The position numbers were made by a program, and so were the translations under genes. From Phoenix dactylifera (lineage: Eukaryota; Streptophyta; Magnoliopsida; Arecales; Arecaceae), in assembly GCF_009389715.1 (NCBI RefSeq), contig NW_024067666.1, positions 1,529,001 to 1,593,000 of the forward strand: 64,000 nt of DNA, written 5' to 3'. Of this stretch, positions 22,546 through 34,736 are shown piece after piece. Under the pieces are notes generated by a model that did not search any database, was not told the origin of the DNA, and worked only from the letters and a program-made list of their open reading frames with translations. Each line of letters opens with the position of its first letter. The first letter of the stretch is position 1.

Positions 22546-22655
22546 TTTTGCCCATTTCTTGAGAGAGGCCCGCAATCTTCTAAAGTTTTCTAGCCATCCT
22601 CCGGTTGCACTGGGGAAATCCTTGGTGTGTCTCCAATTATGAATGCATATCCAAA
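22541..22655 (-). mobile_element. Old L1 (L1-A), linker piece beyond the organelle insert
   Basis: The minus-strand reading HNWRHTKDF, then [20 protein letters not shown], fits the linker between endonuclease and RT in plant L1 ORF2. It lies directly before the part found at 15435. I see no endonuclase domain further out, so L1-A appears 5'-truncated here. Confidence 0.55.
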
Positions 22656-22792
22656 GATAGTAGCAGTGCTTACTTGTATTTCATCTACCCACACAAATAA
22701 ACTTAAGCTGGTTAAGCCACTTTGCGAGACACCGAGTAGCAGTGTGTGCGTGTGTGAGGAAACCAGCATACAAATAGGGCCTAAAAGTAGCA

Positions 22793-22860
<68 letters not shown>

Positions 22861-24499
22861 GATTATATTGTCTCATGACTGGGATTTGGCCTTAAGGGAG
22901 AACAATGATGGGCTCAAGTTTGACCTGAAGGTAATTAAAGGGCTCTGAATCAACAGACTTACACTTGAGCTACTCATGACATTCTCCGTAGCACTTGGAT
23001 GCAAGACAAGCACCATGGGGCCTAACCTGGCTCGAGTTATTTGGTATCCCCAGCCGAAGCTCGGTTTAAGGCCCTGTCATCTTTGCTCGGGCTAGTTCGA
23101 AATCAAGCCGGATTTAAAAGCAGCCATTGTCAATGATTTAATTAACCACAATACCATAGCATTTGGCAAATTGAAAAGGATGAGGGCAAATCAAGCGGGA
23201 ATTCCTTTAGTAAGAATAACCTGCTGGACCAAATGGCTATATATCGGGTTCAGGTTATATCTTTTGCATGAAAAAATAATGATCTATCGACTATTGGATT
23301 GCACTTTGCACACCTCTCAAAGCACTCTAACCTCTTTCTTCCATCTATCTGTATAAATCTCAAAGCGGCTATTGCGCCATCTAATAAGTGATGTTGTAAA
23401 AAAAGATAAATCATTCTTTTGCACGAAAGTTACAGCCTGAGCCCTATAAATTAAGGTAGACATTTCTAAATTCTGTTGTGGATAAGTTTCTTTCCTGACA
23501 AAGGATACGTAGACCTCAAGGCTATGCTGACGTGTATGCTGTCTAATCTTAAAAAATCCTTGCTTAAGTGTGATATTGGCATGGCCTAGTTTCACTGTAC
23601 AATGGAAACTTTATGGCCATTTCATGAACAAGTGCAATATGGAGGCGTCCCTGCGATTCGTGTTGAACCCATGATCATTTGTCTATTTGAGCTGTTGCAC
23701 TCGAAAGTCCCAACGTCCGCTGCATGTCTCATATTTGGCAGAAGTTAAGCACAAAAGAGATGCAAGGAAATATGAATCGTAGCTTTTGTTTTTGAAGGCT
23801 AGCATGATCCACCTGGATGGATCCCTGCCATTTCCTTGATTACCTCCAAAAACAAGTTTAGGCAATACCGGTACATGGTTAGATCGATAGAAAGGTGATG
23901 GTTAAATTTGCATGTTGTTTTAATTTACGCTTCACGATCCTCAGTTATTTCTAAGTTCTAAGAGTTCAGATCTTTTGCTGTGTATCTTTTGCATTACAGA
24001 GAGATGTGCATGTCTAGATTGCTGCCACATCATCTATCTTGAAGATAGATGAATATAATAATATTTTTTATTATAAATAATATAATTATATTATATTATG
24101 TGGCATTATATTATATTACAAAGGATTAATATAGGTCTTTTTTTGGGGCAGAATTTTCGGTAAAATAAAATTAACTTTCCTATTTTCTCAAATCAATCTT
24201 TTGTCCAAAAAATTTAAATCAGAGCTTTCCTCTAGCAGATTTTTTCAGCTTTTGAAAAGCGCAGCAAGCTCTTTCATAATTTTTATTGAACATCTAAAAT
24301 CATCCCAAAAAAAACTTTTAGTCCTTCCAGAAGTACCTTTTGGTCTTCCCATCGCGATATAAGATGGGATCTAGGTGTCAGGTCTCGAAGTTGGTATAGT
24401 CACTCTTGGTTATACCAAAAGACCTTTGTAATGCGAATGGCCAATTTGAAGGAGAAAAGCAAGAGGTGGATCGATGGACAGGCTGGGTCCACTGTAGAG
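22656..24499. repeat. Non-genic, with (GT)n(GA)n microsatellite at 22794-22854
   Basis: A compound dinucleotide tract, GT then GA, of about 60 bp. The surrounding DNA is without recognisable genes or element ends. Confidence 0.7.
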
Positions 24500-25410
24500 T
24501 GAAACCTAGGATTGGTGTCAGCTTGGTTGGATAAAATTCAGCAGGTATTAGTTTTGCCAGTGGCAATCTGTACTGAATAAATTCTGAATTTTTATATAAG
24601 ACCATAAAATTCAAATAATATCTTCTAAATAGTTTTTTTGATGAGATTTTGGATTGTTACAAATGGTATTAGTGCAAACCTAACCCATGACTGATGTGAA
24701 CTAGTAAACACTATAGCATGGGCCCATTTGGACTGACCATGAACCAATCGTGATATTTGTGATTGGATATGAATGACTTTAGACCATTAACTTCGTAAGA
24801 ATGCATGGCTTAAAATGGAAGGAGTATGTGAGAACCCATGCGAGCATATATTTAGTTCCATATTAATTATGCATGGATAAATTTTGAGTACTTATATAAG
24901 GCCGAAAAATTCAAATAATACTTTTTTGACTAGTCCTTTTGTAATAACCTAGACCTCACCCAAACTGGCTAGCTAAAATGTATTATTTGGGCTCTTTAAT
25001 CTTATATAAGTATCCAAGATATACCTAGCGAATAACCGATGTGGGACTAAATATATGCCCGCACGAGTCCTCATATATATATTTCCCCCATTCAAGCCCT
25101 GACGTCCTTGTCAGGCTAAGGATTTGAATTCTTTCAAATCTAAATACAAACACTGCGATCGGCCCGTGGCCAGCCTTAATGGATCAGTGTTGCAGTATCC
25201 TCTAGTCCACATAAGCTATGGAGCGGATTCGCTATGATACCATTTGTAATAACCCAGGACCTCACCTAAAATGGCTAGCTAAAAAGTATTATTTGAGTCC
25301 CTTGATCCTGTATAAGTACCCAAGATCTATCAAACGAATAACCGATGTGGGACTAAACACATGCCTGCACGGATCCTCATACCTTTTGAATAAGATCCTG
25401 AATTGTTATA
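24500..25410 (+). mobile_element. Older TRIM-1 (plus strand), split by a younger TRIM-1
   Basis: A left LTR ends GGATTGTTACA at 24661 and is followed by AATGGTATTAG, a Met-tRNA primer site. The internal region leads to a right LTR starting at about 24827. That LTR is interrupted at 24939 and resumes at 25382, ending near 25410. The left end of the element is not definable, so 24500 is approximate. It is diverged and ancient. Confidence 0.75.
24940..25381 (-). mobile_element. TRIM-1, two LTRs, nested in an older TRIM-1
   Basis: LTRs at about 24940-25075 and 25245-25381 flank a 169-bp internal region. On the minus strand the LTR is followed by AAATGGTATCATAGC (primer site), and the internal region ends with an AATGGGGGAAA purine tract. 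A perfect CCTTT target duplication lies at 24935-24939 and 25382-25386. The LTR contains GTCCCACATCGG and, downstream, TATATAAG. There is no coding capacity. Confidence 0.9.
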
Positions 25411-27236
25411 ATCTAAAAATTCAAAAATAAATGCAATATGTGTATTTATATCTAATTTTGATGGGACATCCTTGTCAATCCGTTTATTAATTCCTACAAG
25501 TTAAATTAGCATTCAATCATCCTTTACTAGTGATTTCTTAGAAGAAACTAAAGCAGCCACCTTTACCATTTTCAACAAAGGTTTGTGTTTGTTTATATAT
25601 ATCTTTTTATCTTTTGTTTAGTGAATATTTGTCTTTTTCTTTTGAGAGAAATCCTGATTGTCATTTTGGTAATGATCTTTTGGAAACTCAAACCAGAGCG
25701 CCGGTTGACGACTTTGTGTTGTTTTGGTCTGAATGAGTAGGCTTTCCACTGTTGATCAATAAGAATTTGCGACAATGACTACAACATGCAATCTAAATGC
25801 TGGAGAACATAATGGATACTAATTTATCTGTCAAGTACGTTTTCCACTGTCGTTTAGAATTTAGATGTTGGGTTAGGCTTCAAAGATTGGTTCTAGCCAT
25901 ATTTTGTAGCAATTGATGGTTCCCTCCACACTTTGGAAGTCCACTACGTGCACTAGATTTCATAAGGGATTACAAAATTTTGTAACCGTTCAATAATGGA
26001 TGGCTATGGCATCCAAACAGCTTCATTTTTTAGATTTTTTTAATTTAAGTAAATTACAAAAATTCGCTTGAGATTATATTTATTTCACTTATTTTTAATA
26101 ATTTATAAAATCTACACTTACATCCAGTTAAATTAACAACATTAGTAAAATTGTTTACATTATGTATAAGTCAAAATTGCTCTTAGGTAGGAAGAAGGAT
26201 GCACATATTTTCTTATATTCTTGGATGGCTATTATATTACTTAAGGTTATTTTGGTTATTTTTTTAATGTTAATGGTTTAACTAACATTCTCTTAAGTTA
26301 TGGATTAAAGTATTGGATAAAAATAAACCTCAGGAGGGTAAGTGTAGATTTTTCAAATTATTAGGTTTGTAGATTTTTCAAACTATTGGGTATAAGTGTA
26401 ATTTACTCCTAATCTTAAAAGAATTTTTATAATTTACTCTTTTTATTTTTAATGATAAGTAGAAACAAAAATATAACATTGGAAATGAACATCACACCAT
26501 CTAGCCAAACCATGATGGCATGCCTAATTTTTAACCTGCATTTTCGATATTGGTTGCCAATTATAATTAGTTGTGTGGCAACATTTAATTCTCAAACTGT
26601 CCTACAATTCCAGAATGAAAAGTTGAACTCATGGCTCCTGGTACCACCAAAACTATTCTAATCCACAAAATGAATCTCATGCCACTTCTTCATGTTCTTG
26701 ATTAGTAGCAAATTGCGTCCGATGGACTTTTTTGAGAAAAATGAAGAGAGATTTCCATGCAAAATCTATAAAGAAACCGGATTTCAGCAAGCTACTCAAG
26801 TGCTTGAGGCATATTTTGTCACATAGTCCACAAATTATAACTGATTTGTTCAAAAAGCAAACTTTAATTAGTGATTATAATTATTAACATATCTTAGTCT
26901 TAGGAAAGAAATCCGTAAACAAGCAACAAATGCATATAGTTGCCTTTGCCTCCTTAATTATAGCAATTTCTTTGCAATTGGGATCTGATAAGATTCTAGC
27001 CAAACCAAGATATCTCCATATGAAATCCATGTGTGGAAGATAACATACATGGCCTCTCAATCATATCCCTCCCCAAAAGGACAACCTTTTTTTTTTTTGG
27101 TCAAAAAAGGACAACCTTTTCATTCTCAAATGACCCCGTCAACCCTCAGTTTCATCATTCCACCTAGTTTCCTCCGCTTCTCTAACTAGACTAAGTCCAA
27201 GAAGTCCAAGCTATCTCTATTCATAGACTGATAACA
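25411..27236. other. Non-genic, AT-rich; possible fold-back MITE near 26046-26410
   Basis: Ends resembling AGTAAATTACA and TGTAATTTACT, with TACACTTAC-type motifs repeated in inverse order, suggest a degenerate MITE. No gene is recognised. Confidence 0.35.
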
Positions 27237-27300
27237 GTTCTCTCTCTCTCTCCCCTTCTCTCTCAAATTCCTAACAAAACCCCTATTCTCTCGCCTCACG
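27237..27300 (+). promoter_or_regulatory. CT-rich leader of the DUF688-type gene
   Basis: A (TC)n tract with CCCCTTCTCTCTC lies about 150-200 bp before the start codon. It is typical of plant 5' leaders with pyrimidine patches. No TATA box was fixed with confidence. Confidence 0.4.
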
Positions 27301-27444
27301 CTTTGCTTGCTCACTTTCCAATACTATCAAACGTTGGAGGGAAATTAAGGAGTGCATGACTGCACGCATGAAAGCTTCCTTTCCAACCAACCACTTCATT
27401 TTAGGTTTCAATCCGTCCAATCCACACAAAGAAGAAGAAGAGAT

Positions 27445-27951
27445 ATGAGTCACCACAGGACCCACTCTTTAGGGAACATGCCCTTCTCATGGGAGAACCA
27501 GCCAGGGGTGTCCAAGGTCGCACCAAGCACCGAGGAGAGGCCAAAGGGCGCCGGGCCACCCCACGAGCCACTCAAGCTGCCACCGCCACCGTTCTCGACC
27601 GATAGCCCGAAGCTCGCAGCGCATGGCCTGTACGTCCCTCTCCCTCCATGCCCCTTCCAGCCTACTCGAGTTATCTTGTCGAAGAAAGGGATGTCACGAA
27701 GGGAGCAGGATCCCTTCCTCGCCGCCTACTTGGAGTGCACCAAGAGTGTTAATAAGCAAAAGAAGGCCTCTAAATGTAAGGCCGGCCTGCAGAAGGCTAG
27801 GCTTGTGTTTTCTTGCAAGCATACATGTGGAGTTAGGGAGGATGGTATGGTGAGGCTGTCGCAACTTCCTGGAATCCATCTTAAAGGGGAGAGAGTGGGG
27901 AGAGGAGAAGGAAGGATGGGGATCAACAGTCTCAAGGGCAGAGGTTATTAA
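27445..27951 (+). CDS. Small DUF688-type protein, 168 aa
   Basis: An intronless frame with the hallmarks of the plant DUF688 family: MPFSWENQPGVSK (residues 12-24), a proline patch LKLPPPPF (43-50) and DPFLAAYLECTKS (89-101), followed by a basic, Ser/Lys-rich stretch and VFSCKHTCGV (121-130). The function of this family is unknown. The frame is open from an ATG at 27352, but I prefer 27445 because MSHHRTHSLGNMPFSWE resembles family N-termini and the first 31 residues do not. There is no signal peptide or membrane segment. The stop at 27949-27951 is followed by AT-rich sequence with AAATAAAAAC, a possible poly(A) signal. Confidence 0.8.
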   Translation: MSHHRTHSLGNMPFSWENQPGVSKVAPSTEERPKGAGPPHEPLKLPPPPFSTDSPKLAAHGLYVPLPPCPFQPTRVILSKKGMSRREQDPFLAAYLECTKSVNKQKKASKCKAGLQKARLVFSCKHTCGVREDGMVRLSQLPGIHLKGERVGRGEGRMGINSLKGRGY

Positions 27952-28852
27952 TTCTTTTCGTTTTGGTTTTGTTAATTTGCCTCAAGTTCTGAAGAGATTT
28001 TGATAAATAAAAACACTTCTTTAATTTCATGTTACTCCACCATATTTTTTTTTCTCAATAAGAGTTCTTGTTCTTGATTTAAAAATCATATCATATCATG
28101 TTTAGTGCAGATCTAAATATTAAAAGTTCAGCTGTTGATGGAATTAAAATTCCAAAATCGATGTGCAAAAGGACTCTACCAGTAAATAGAAGGTAGAAGG
28201 AAAGAAGATAAGCATTGACTTGTCGTTGTCAAGACTCGATGACAATGAGGTCAAGATTTTTATTTTTTATTTTTTTGATGTAGTGAGTTCAAAATTTAAG
28301 ACATATCATGAATAGAATCAATAAAAAATGAACCAATATAATTGATTTATTTTTAATTTCATTTATATATATGTTATTTATATTTTTTGTGTATTTATGT
28401 AATCTTTAAATATAATTTTATGTATTATAAATAGGACAATGTGAAGGTATATTTGTTGATGGTGTTCAAACTATACATATCACCACTTGTACCATTGAGG
28501 TGTTGCGAGATTCCACGAACATGTAATTATATCTGGGGAAATTAGAACCTTACAATGCTCATAACATGGAGGCTGCTCATAAGTTAGCCGTGATGAGGCA
28601 GCTGTTTGAAATATATATATATTGTACTCCTGTGGGAAGAAAAGGCTGAACTACTGTCTTATTTAATCTGTTTCGGAGGATAAGAGTTATCCTTATAGCA
28701 TGTCATGAGGTATTAATCTAGTTGGGTAAATGACTGCAAACAAAAAGAAAGAAACATGTGACTTCATTTTTTTTCATCCTTTCTATTTGGAAGATAGCTA
28801 CAAGGTGAACAGCTTACTGCTAGTTATAAGCAAGACAACAGACTTATAGACC
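27952..28852. other. Non-genic, AT-rich
   Basis: 3' flank of the DUF688-type gene, then AT-rich sequence with short runs. No feature is supported. Confidence 0.4.
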
Positions 28853-29618
28853 GGAGCCAGCTACCGAAGTTGATGCCCTGGGGCAGCTTCACAAAGCTAT
28901 ACTCGTAAAAATGGCTGCATATTGACAAGGCTATCTCATCAAACAACTCGCCACTGAAGAGGGGTGGCTAGAAGTTCATCCTCCTATCTGGCAGGCATCT
29001 ACTTTTTTCCTCACCTGCCCACATGGACCACATATAAGGGTGGCAATCAGGTCGGGTTGAGTCTGATTAGATACAGATCAGGTTGGATGTGGGTCCAGTC
29101 AAAAATTCATCAACCCAAACCCGACATATTTAGTAAATAGGTTGAAATTTCAAATCTAAATCCGACATGTTTATTAAATAGATAACCTGATCTAACCTAC
29201 ATAACCCATCTATTAAATAGGTTAAATGAAATTAGACAGATTTTTAACTGATTAAATAAATTTAAACAAGTTAAGCAGGTCGGATTAAACAGGTCAAAAA
29301 CAGGTTAAGTATGTTTCAAACAGGTTAAATATATTTTAAACAGATTAAACATGTCGGGTCCCAACTCAATTATTAAATAGGTCAAAACAGATCAAAGTTT
29401 AAACCTGAACCTAATCCATTTAATAAATAGGTTTAGACGGGTTGACTCATTTACCACCCAAACCCATTTATGTCAAATACAAACATACTTAAAACTGATC
29501 GTTCGTGAGTCGGATTAACGAGAATTGGCACCCTTATCCATAGGTCCTAGAGATGGATGCCATGTGGACATCGAGATTCAAGGCTCACTGGATTTTGCTT
29601 CATAATCATTATGGCCTG
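28853..29618. repeat. Dispersed duplicated segment, copy B
   Basis: Second copy of the segment at 8021-8698, same orientation. It is a little longer at about 28915-28965, where extra sequence is present. It holds the MITE at 29035-29536. Confidence 0.7.
29035..29536. mobile_element. MITE, GGGTGGCAAT family, copy 2
   Basis: TAAGGGTGGCAAT at the left and ATTGGCACCCTTA at the right form a 13-bp inverted repeat with one mismatch. The interior is rich in AAACAGGTTAA and CCCGAC motifs, like the other copies. It sits at the same place in the larger duplicated segment as copy 1, so it predates that duplication. Confidence 0.7.
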
Positions 29619-31015
29619 CCTCTCTGATTACTAAAAATTCACCTTGCATTTTTTTTTTTTTTTTTTTGAGAAGAAAGATGGGCATGGAGCAGAGGAAAAT
29701 ACATTTCATTTAGTTTTCATAGTTACTTTGCATTGTTGTAAGTAGATTTAAATCATGTGGAATGTCTTCTAAGGATATCGGGCATAGTTCTAAGAGTGGA
29801 GATTTTATAAAAACAGCCTTGTTTGTTTTGCCCTTTCTTTTTTTTCTCTAAAATGATCTAGTTTTAAAATTTTTGGATGCTTTTGCTCTTGATCTTAGCA
29901 AATAAACTCCAACCATATTTTTAAGCTAAATCAGATGTAAATATCTTATAAAGTGAATGCACACATTTTGATCAGATTGGCCTATCTTATGTAAGGATTC
30001 CGATCTGGCTGGCTTGAGTTCTATGGTTGCAAAACTCGAATGCAGCTTGCAGGCTTTTCGGAGAATTGAGGTCTCAATTGGGCGCCTTGTTTTGCTTTTG
30101 TGTCTACTCTGCCCTGGAAGATCATTCTGTTGCTTTCTTCAAACTTTCTCAATTAGGCTCTTGTCACAGGTGATGTTTAATCTTTGGGGCTTGTTTGGGA
30201 CTCTTTTTTGTGCTTTATTTCCTTCCCTGAAGTGTCATCCACTTCAAGGGTCTTTAGCTTGATGTCGCAGAAACTTCTAGGATTCCTTCAACTTCTGTAA
30301 CTCACAGTGCCCCTTCTTTTTTATTTCTCTCTTTTGTACATTCTCCTCCTTTTCTATTTATTGACAGTATTTTCAACTCAGCCCCATATCAAAAATCCAT
30401 AATTCTAAAAATTTTAAATTTTAAATTCCAAATTTCTAGAATCGATCCTTAATATGTGGCCAGATATAGGGCTAAGATGAAGATATTGCCAAAGTCGGAT
30501 AACTTATATGATGCCATATCATGGCCGTTCCTTCCCTCTCGGGCGGAGGCCATCTATGCCGGAGAAGCCCCTTCATCTCCTTCTAGCATAGAATCGCACG
30601 TCGCTGCGGTAATTCCGAGCTCTCAATTAGCATTTTTTGCCATGTCCTTGTGATTTCTTCATAAAGATCTCTTCCTTGCTTTCTAATTCCCCTGAACCAT
30701 CTATGGGCTGTGAAATCCAATGTAGAGCCTATTAAGGCATCCAATTCTTTCATATGAATTCGGAGAAAGAAGGCTGCTTGGTGCTGCTTTGTCTTCCTTT
30801 TTTTTATATAGGGAAGGGTGATCACGTTTGATGTCTTTGAGGCAGCAGCAAACCTGGATTTATTTTTTTTTTGCTGACAAGGGAGGTAAAAAATATGACC
30901 CCAGCTTTTACTAGAGAAATGAAAGCTATTTACGACTGTTATGTACAAAGAGCGCGATGAAGGTAGCTCTACAAAGGAGCAGGAATCTTCAAACAAGATT
31001 GGATTTTTAGCAAGG
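29619..31015. other. Non-genic; a degraded unassigned frame on the minus strand
   Basis: A minus-strand frame at about 30930-30600 reads KELDALIGSTLDF and RWFRGIRKQGRDL, which looks protein-like. I cannot assign it; a degraded retroelement is possible. Nothing else is recognised. Confidence 0.3.
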
Positions 31016-31268
31016 TATGAGGACTCAAGCGAGCGCGTGTTTAGTTCCATATCGGTTATTCGCTGGATAGATCTTGAGTACTTATACAGGATCAAGAAAT
31101 TCAAATAATATCTTTCCGCTAGATTTTTTGGGTGAGGTTTTGAGTTGTTACAAATAGTATCAGAGGGGATGTGGTCCATAATCTATATATGTGAACTAGA
31201 GACACTGCAGCACGATTCATTAGGGCTGACCACGGGCTGATCATGATACTTGTAATTAGATTTGAATA
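31016..31268 (+). mobile_element. TRIM-1 partial copy: one LTR plus part of the internal region
   Basis: A 137-bp LTR (31016-31152, TATGAGGACTC to GTTGTTACA) is followed by AATAGTATCAGAGG (primer site) and about 115 bp of internal sequence shared with the other copies. It then meets L1 sequence. Confidence 0.8.
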
Positions 31269-31269
31269 G

Positions 31270-31740
31270 ATTTGTACCCTTCTTTGTCCAGATCGAAGTG
31301 TAGGCTGAGAGCTGACTAGATCTGTGGAGAAAGATTCTAGTGTTTCTTTCTTTCCAGTAAGCCCAAGTGAAAGCTGCTACAACCATATAGATGATTGGCT
31401 GGTGATTTTTGGGGAAGAATTGTGTCACCCAGTTGACATTAAGAGACTGAAATCTGTATGGTGGAGGAGAGGCATCGAAGGCCAAGCATATAGCCTCCCA
31501 AATTACCAAGGAACTGGATAAGAAGAAATGGTCAAGCGATTCCTCAGCCGCATTGCAGAATACGCACCCGCCCATGCTTTTGTTTCTTCCCAAGGTTATC
31601 TCTTGCATTTTAACATATATTTGAGACAAAGTTAAAGGAGGAACTTTAAGTGGCTCAAACATTCTCCAGAGGGACTTAGCAAGGACGCACTTAATCCCTC
31701 TTTGAATGGTAAATTGATAGAGGGAGGCTGAGGCAAACTT
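31270..31740 (-). mobile_element. L1 ORF2 fragment (zf-RVT region)
   Basis: The minus strand reads KMQEITLGRNKSMGG, CVFCNAAEESLDHFFLSS, then FFPKNHQPIIYMVVAAFTWAYWKERNTRIF. This is the zf-RVT region and the WxxWKERNxRIF motif of plant L1 ORF2. It is truncated on both sides. Confidence 0.8.
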
Positions 31741-32870
31741 GAATTTGTTATGTGGAAAATATCAAGGCGATCTTTTTTTCCTTCTCTATTTGCTATTGCC
31801 GTCTTGTTTTGCAGTTTATGGAAGACATGAATTTATGAAGTGTTCTTTTGTACTCATTTTCTCTATGGGATTATGGGATTGAAGCTTTGGGTAGATGAAA
31901 GCGAGTTTGATAAAGAATTTTTTCAACCTTCTCAACTTGAATCTCTCAATTTTTTTTAAAAAAAATAAAAAATTGTATAGCCTCTTTTTATAATAATAAG
32001 ATCCGCTCTTGTATAACACCGCGGTTGAATTTATTTCCTAATTCAACTTAGACTAACTTTCAAAAAATAGACATAGCCAGTAGAAATTAATACGAAAAGC
32101 TAAAATTCTACTGAAGATTAATCTCGACTCCTATATCAATTTTGCCTTTTATTGCTCCATTTAATTCTTCTCATATTGGAAGATATGTCAAAGTCTTTTT
32201 CCAAAAAGAAATTTTCAGTTGACTAGTCTGATTAAAGGGTGGCACTATGATGTAGATCTCAAAAAATTATTTAATTCTTCTTTTTTGTAAAAAAAAAATG
32301 ATCATCTCAATTAGGTGTCATATTATCAAATTATGACATTCAGAAGTTTGACGTACGATTCTACTTTTCAATATAGTAGATCTCGCTCCTGGACCCTATT
32401 TAACCTTATTCGTAGCAGCCAAAATGATTCACATCAAGTTTGGTGACTCTTATATATTGAAATCTTAAGGATGCATAGCTTGTCCCCATGCAATATTTTG
32501 TGCTCTTAGATCATATGAACTTCTTAGGAAACGGTCTGCAAATGAACTTCTTAGCAATTTGATACTTTTATATTCATGATAAAACATAAGCATGAGAAGA
32601 ATGTTTCATATAGAAAGAGTTTGTTCAACAAATCACATTACCTAATCCTCCATGTGCAGAGGAGAAAATCCTCAACCACAAGAAGGGAAGTTTGTCTACT
32701 TCAATAAAAACAATCCAGGTTTCCCTTTCCAAACCTTTGTTTTATCTCTCATGGCGCGAGTGCGAGGCTACAGGACAAAAACTCTTGGAGTATTAAAAAG
32801 AAAATGAAAAACCGGATTACCAACCGACAGTGTTAATAAAAAATACTTCAAAGCTTGTTGATGTCTGAAG
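31741..32870. other. Non-genic, AT-rich
   Basis: No gene or element boundary is seen. Confidence 0.35.
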
Positions 32871-33361
32871 AGCCAGATCCAGATGGTATATTTCTCAACA
32901 TTTCCCACAGCATGTTGGTGGATATGTAGTTGCAGAGGAGGGAATAATTCTGAATGTCGACGAGATGGAAGAAAATACTGCTCACCTGTTTGGACTGCTC
33001 TTGGTATTTCCATTTGTTCTGTGCTGCCATTTGAGAAGAAAGAAACTCTTTCTGTTGACAGGCTGCAGCTCCTCTGTCGCTTCTCGAATTTTTATCACTC
33101 AGCTGAAAGCAATTTTCTTGAAGGCATTTGAAGTTGCTGTCTTAGACTTCTTGTCTACTTGTGGTGTCATCCTCCATTTGTGGGAAAAAAACAGAGATGT
33201 GATCAGGTTGGGTGTTCTAGCTTGGTGATGAAAGGATTTTAAAATTCTATTCTGTACTCAGCTTATCATGAGAGCTGTTCTCTTAATGTATATAATTCAT
33301 TTTTTTCCTCTGTTTAATAAAATTGGCTGGCTTATGGCCTCCTTTATCATAAAAAAAAAAA
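32871..33361 (+). mobile_element. Probable 5'-truncated L1 tail
   Basis: The sequence ends GTTTAATAAAATTGGCTGGC, then CCTCCTTTATCA and a run of A (33348-33361). This is a typical 3' end of plant L1 elements. The preceding 450 bp could be the degraded end of ORF2. The 5' limit is approximate. Confidence 0.5.
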
Positions 33362-33551
33362 ATCTCTTAAAGAGGATAGACAACCGAGATGAGAGATAAA
33401 AATGGGAGGTGATTGGTACACAAACAAAAATTAATATGGTTTTTTTTTTTTTCTGCTGATGTGGATGGAGGAAGGAATCCTTCTCCGAGAGTAAAAACTT
33501 TTTTGGTTTACGAAAAAAAAAGTATGGTCAATAGAAAAGCAAAGAAATACT
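33362..33551. other. Non-genic spacer
   Basis: AT-rich spacer with homopolymer runs. Confidence 0.3.
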
Positions 33552-33926
33552 TCTTGTTTGGTTGAAAATTTCAAAGAAGAAAGATGAAAAACTAGCATTT
33601 CTATGGAAATAAAATTCTTATTTTTATAAAAAAATTCATGAGAGATATGGAAAAGCTACTTTTTTATCGGTTGAAAATTGTGGTCCATTTTTTTCCAAAA
33701 GTATCCTTAAGCCATCAAAATCCATGGATAAGGTTGTTTTCTTTATTAAGGGTATAATAGGTATTTCATATATTAAAAAGTAGATGTTAATCAAACATAA
33801 GCCCACTTTTTTATGATCAACTAAAAATGCTAAAAATATTTTTCCAAGCATCATATTTTAAAAAATTATCTTTCCAAAACAAATATTCTAGTGAGGAAAA
33901 AAAATTTCGCGAGCCAAACAAGTCCA
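33552..33926. mobile_element. MITE-like element with CTTGTTTGG termini
   Basis: CTTGTTTGGTTG at the left is matched by GAGCCAAACAAG at the right. The interior is AT-rich with partly complementary halves. No target duplication was resolved. Confidence 0.45.
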
Positions 33927-34132
33927 GAGAGTACAGAGATTGACCAAAAGATACAAAACAGAAAATTAACAACAAGGACTTTGATAAATCTAATGTCTTA
34001 GAATTAGGTCAACCTTCCTAGCTACTATGTCGTGTCCCATTTTTCTCCTCTCAAGCATAGATTAAACCAATTTTGGAAGCTTGTCAAAGCTTTCAAATGC
34101 ACCGAGCAAGATGACATCTTCTTCTGCACAAA

Positions 34133-34169
34133 AAAAATAAAATAAAATAAAATAAAATAAAATAAAAAA
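34133..34169. repeat. (AAAAT)n microsatellite
   Basis: About six AAAAT units in a row. Otherwise 33927-34736 shows no gene. Confidence 0.8.
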
Positions 34170-34736
34170 AATCTTAATTTTCTCTATAGCAAAATTTGCT
34201 CCAGATTTATATGGATTTATCAAAAAAAAGTTGTAATAAAGCATTTTGTCACCAACTTTATTTTGCTAGCTAATTTAGTCTCCTCTCTTTCATTTCTCCG
34301 GTTTGCAGGCAAAGTTGATTTGAATCTTTTAGTAGCATCATAACTAACGTCTTAAATTTATTGTAAGGCACGAATAACTTGATACAGCTTTTAGTTCATG
34401 TTGGACCATTGCCTTTTTTATGACTAAGAACTCATGCTTAATGCCTAGAAAACATGCATGGAAAGACAGACAAATGCGAAGACTTCAAAAGTCAGCTTCC
34501 CTCTACTAAATAAAGAAGCTACTTGGTGCGACGCTTCGATCATTCTAATGTTCTCTCTCTAAAGGCACATGGCTGTTCCCAGTCATGATGTAACCAGTTT
34601 ACCAACACCATTTTGCAATCTCCTAAACAAGTGGCAGGTGTTATATTGGATCACATTTTTTTAAGAGTTGAGATATCCCAATGGAGCTGTGAAAGGGACT
34701 CCATAATTAGTAGTTAGGTATTGATTTCATTTTGAT

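Noticed and set aside
22627-22878. Open frame ending in RERERERE
   Set aside because: Translation of a GT/GA microsatellite.
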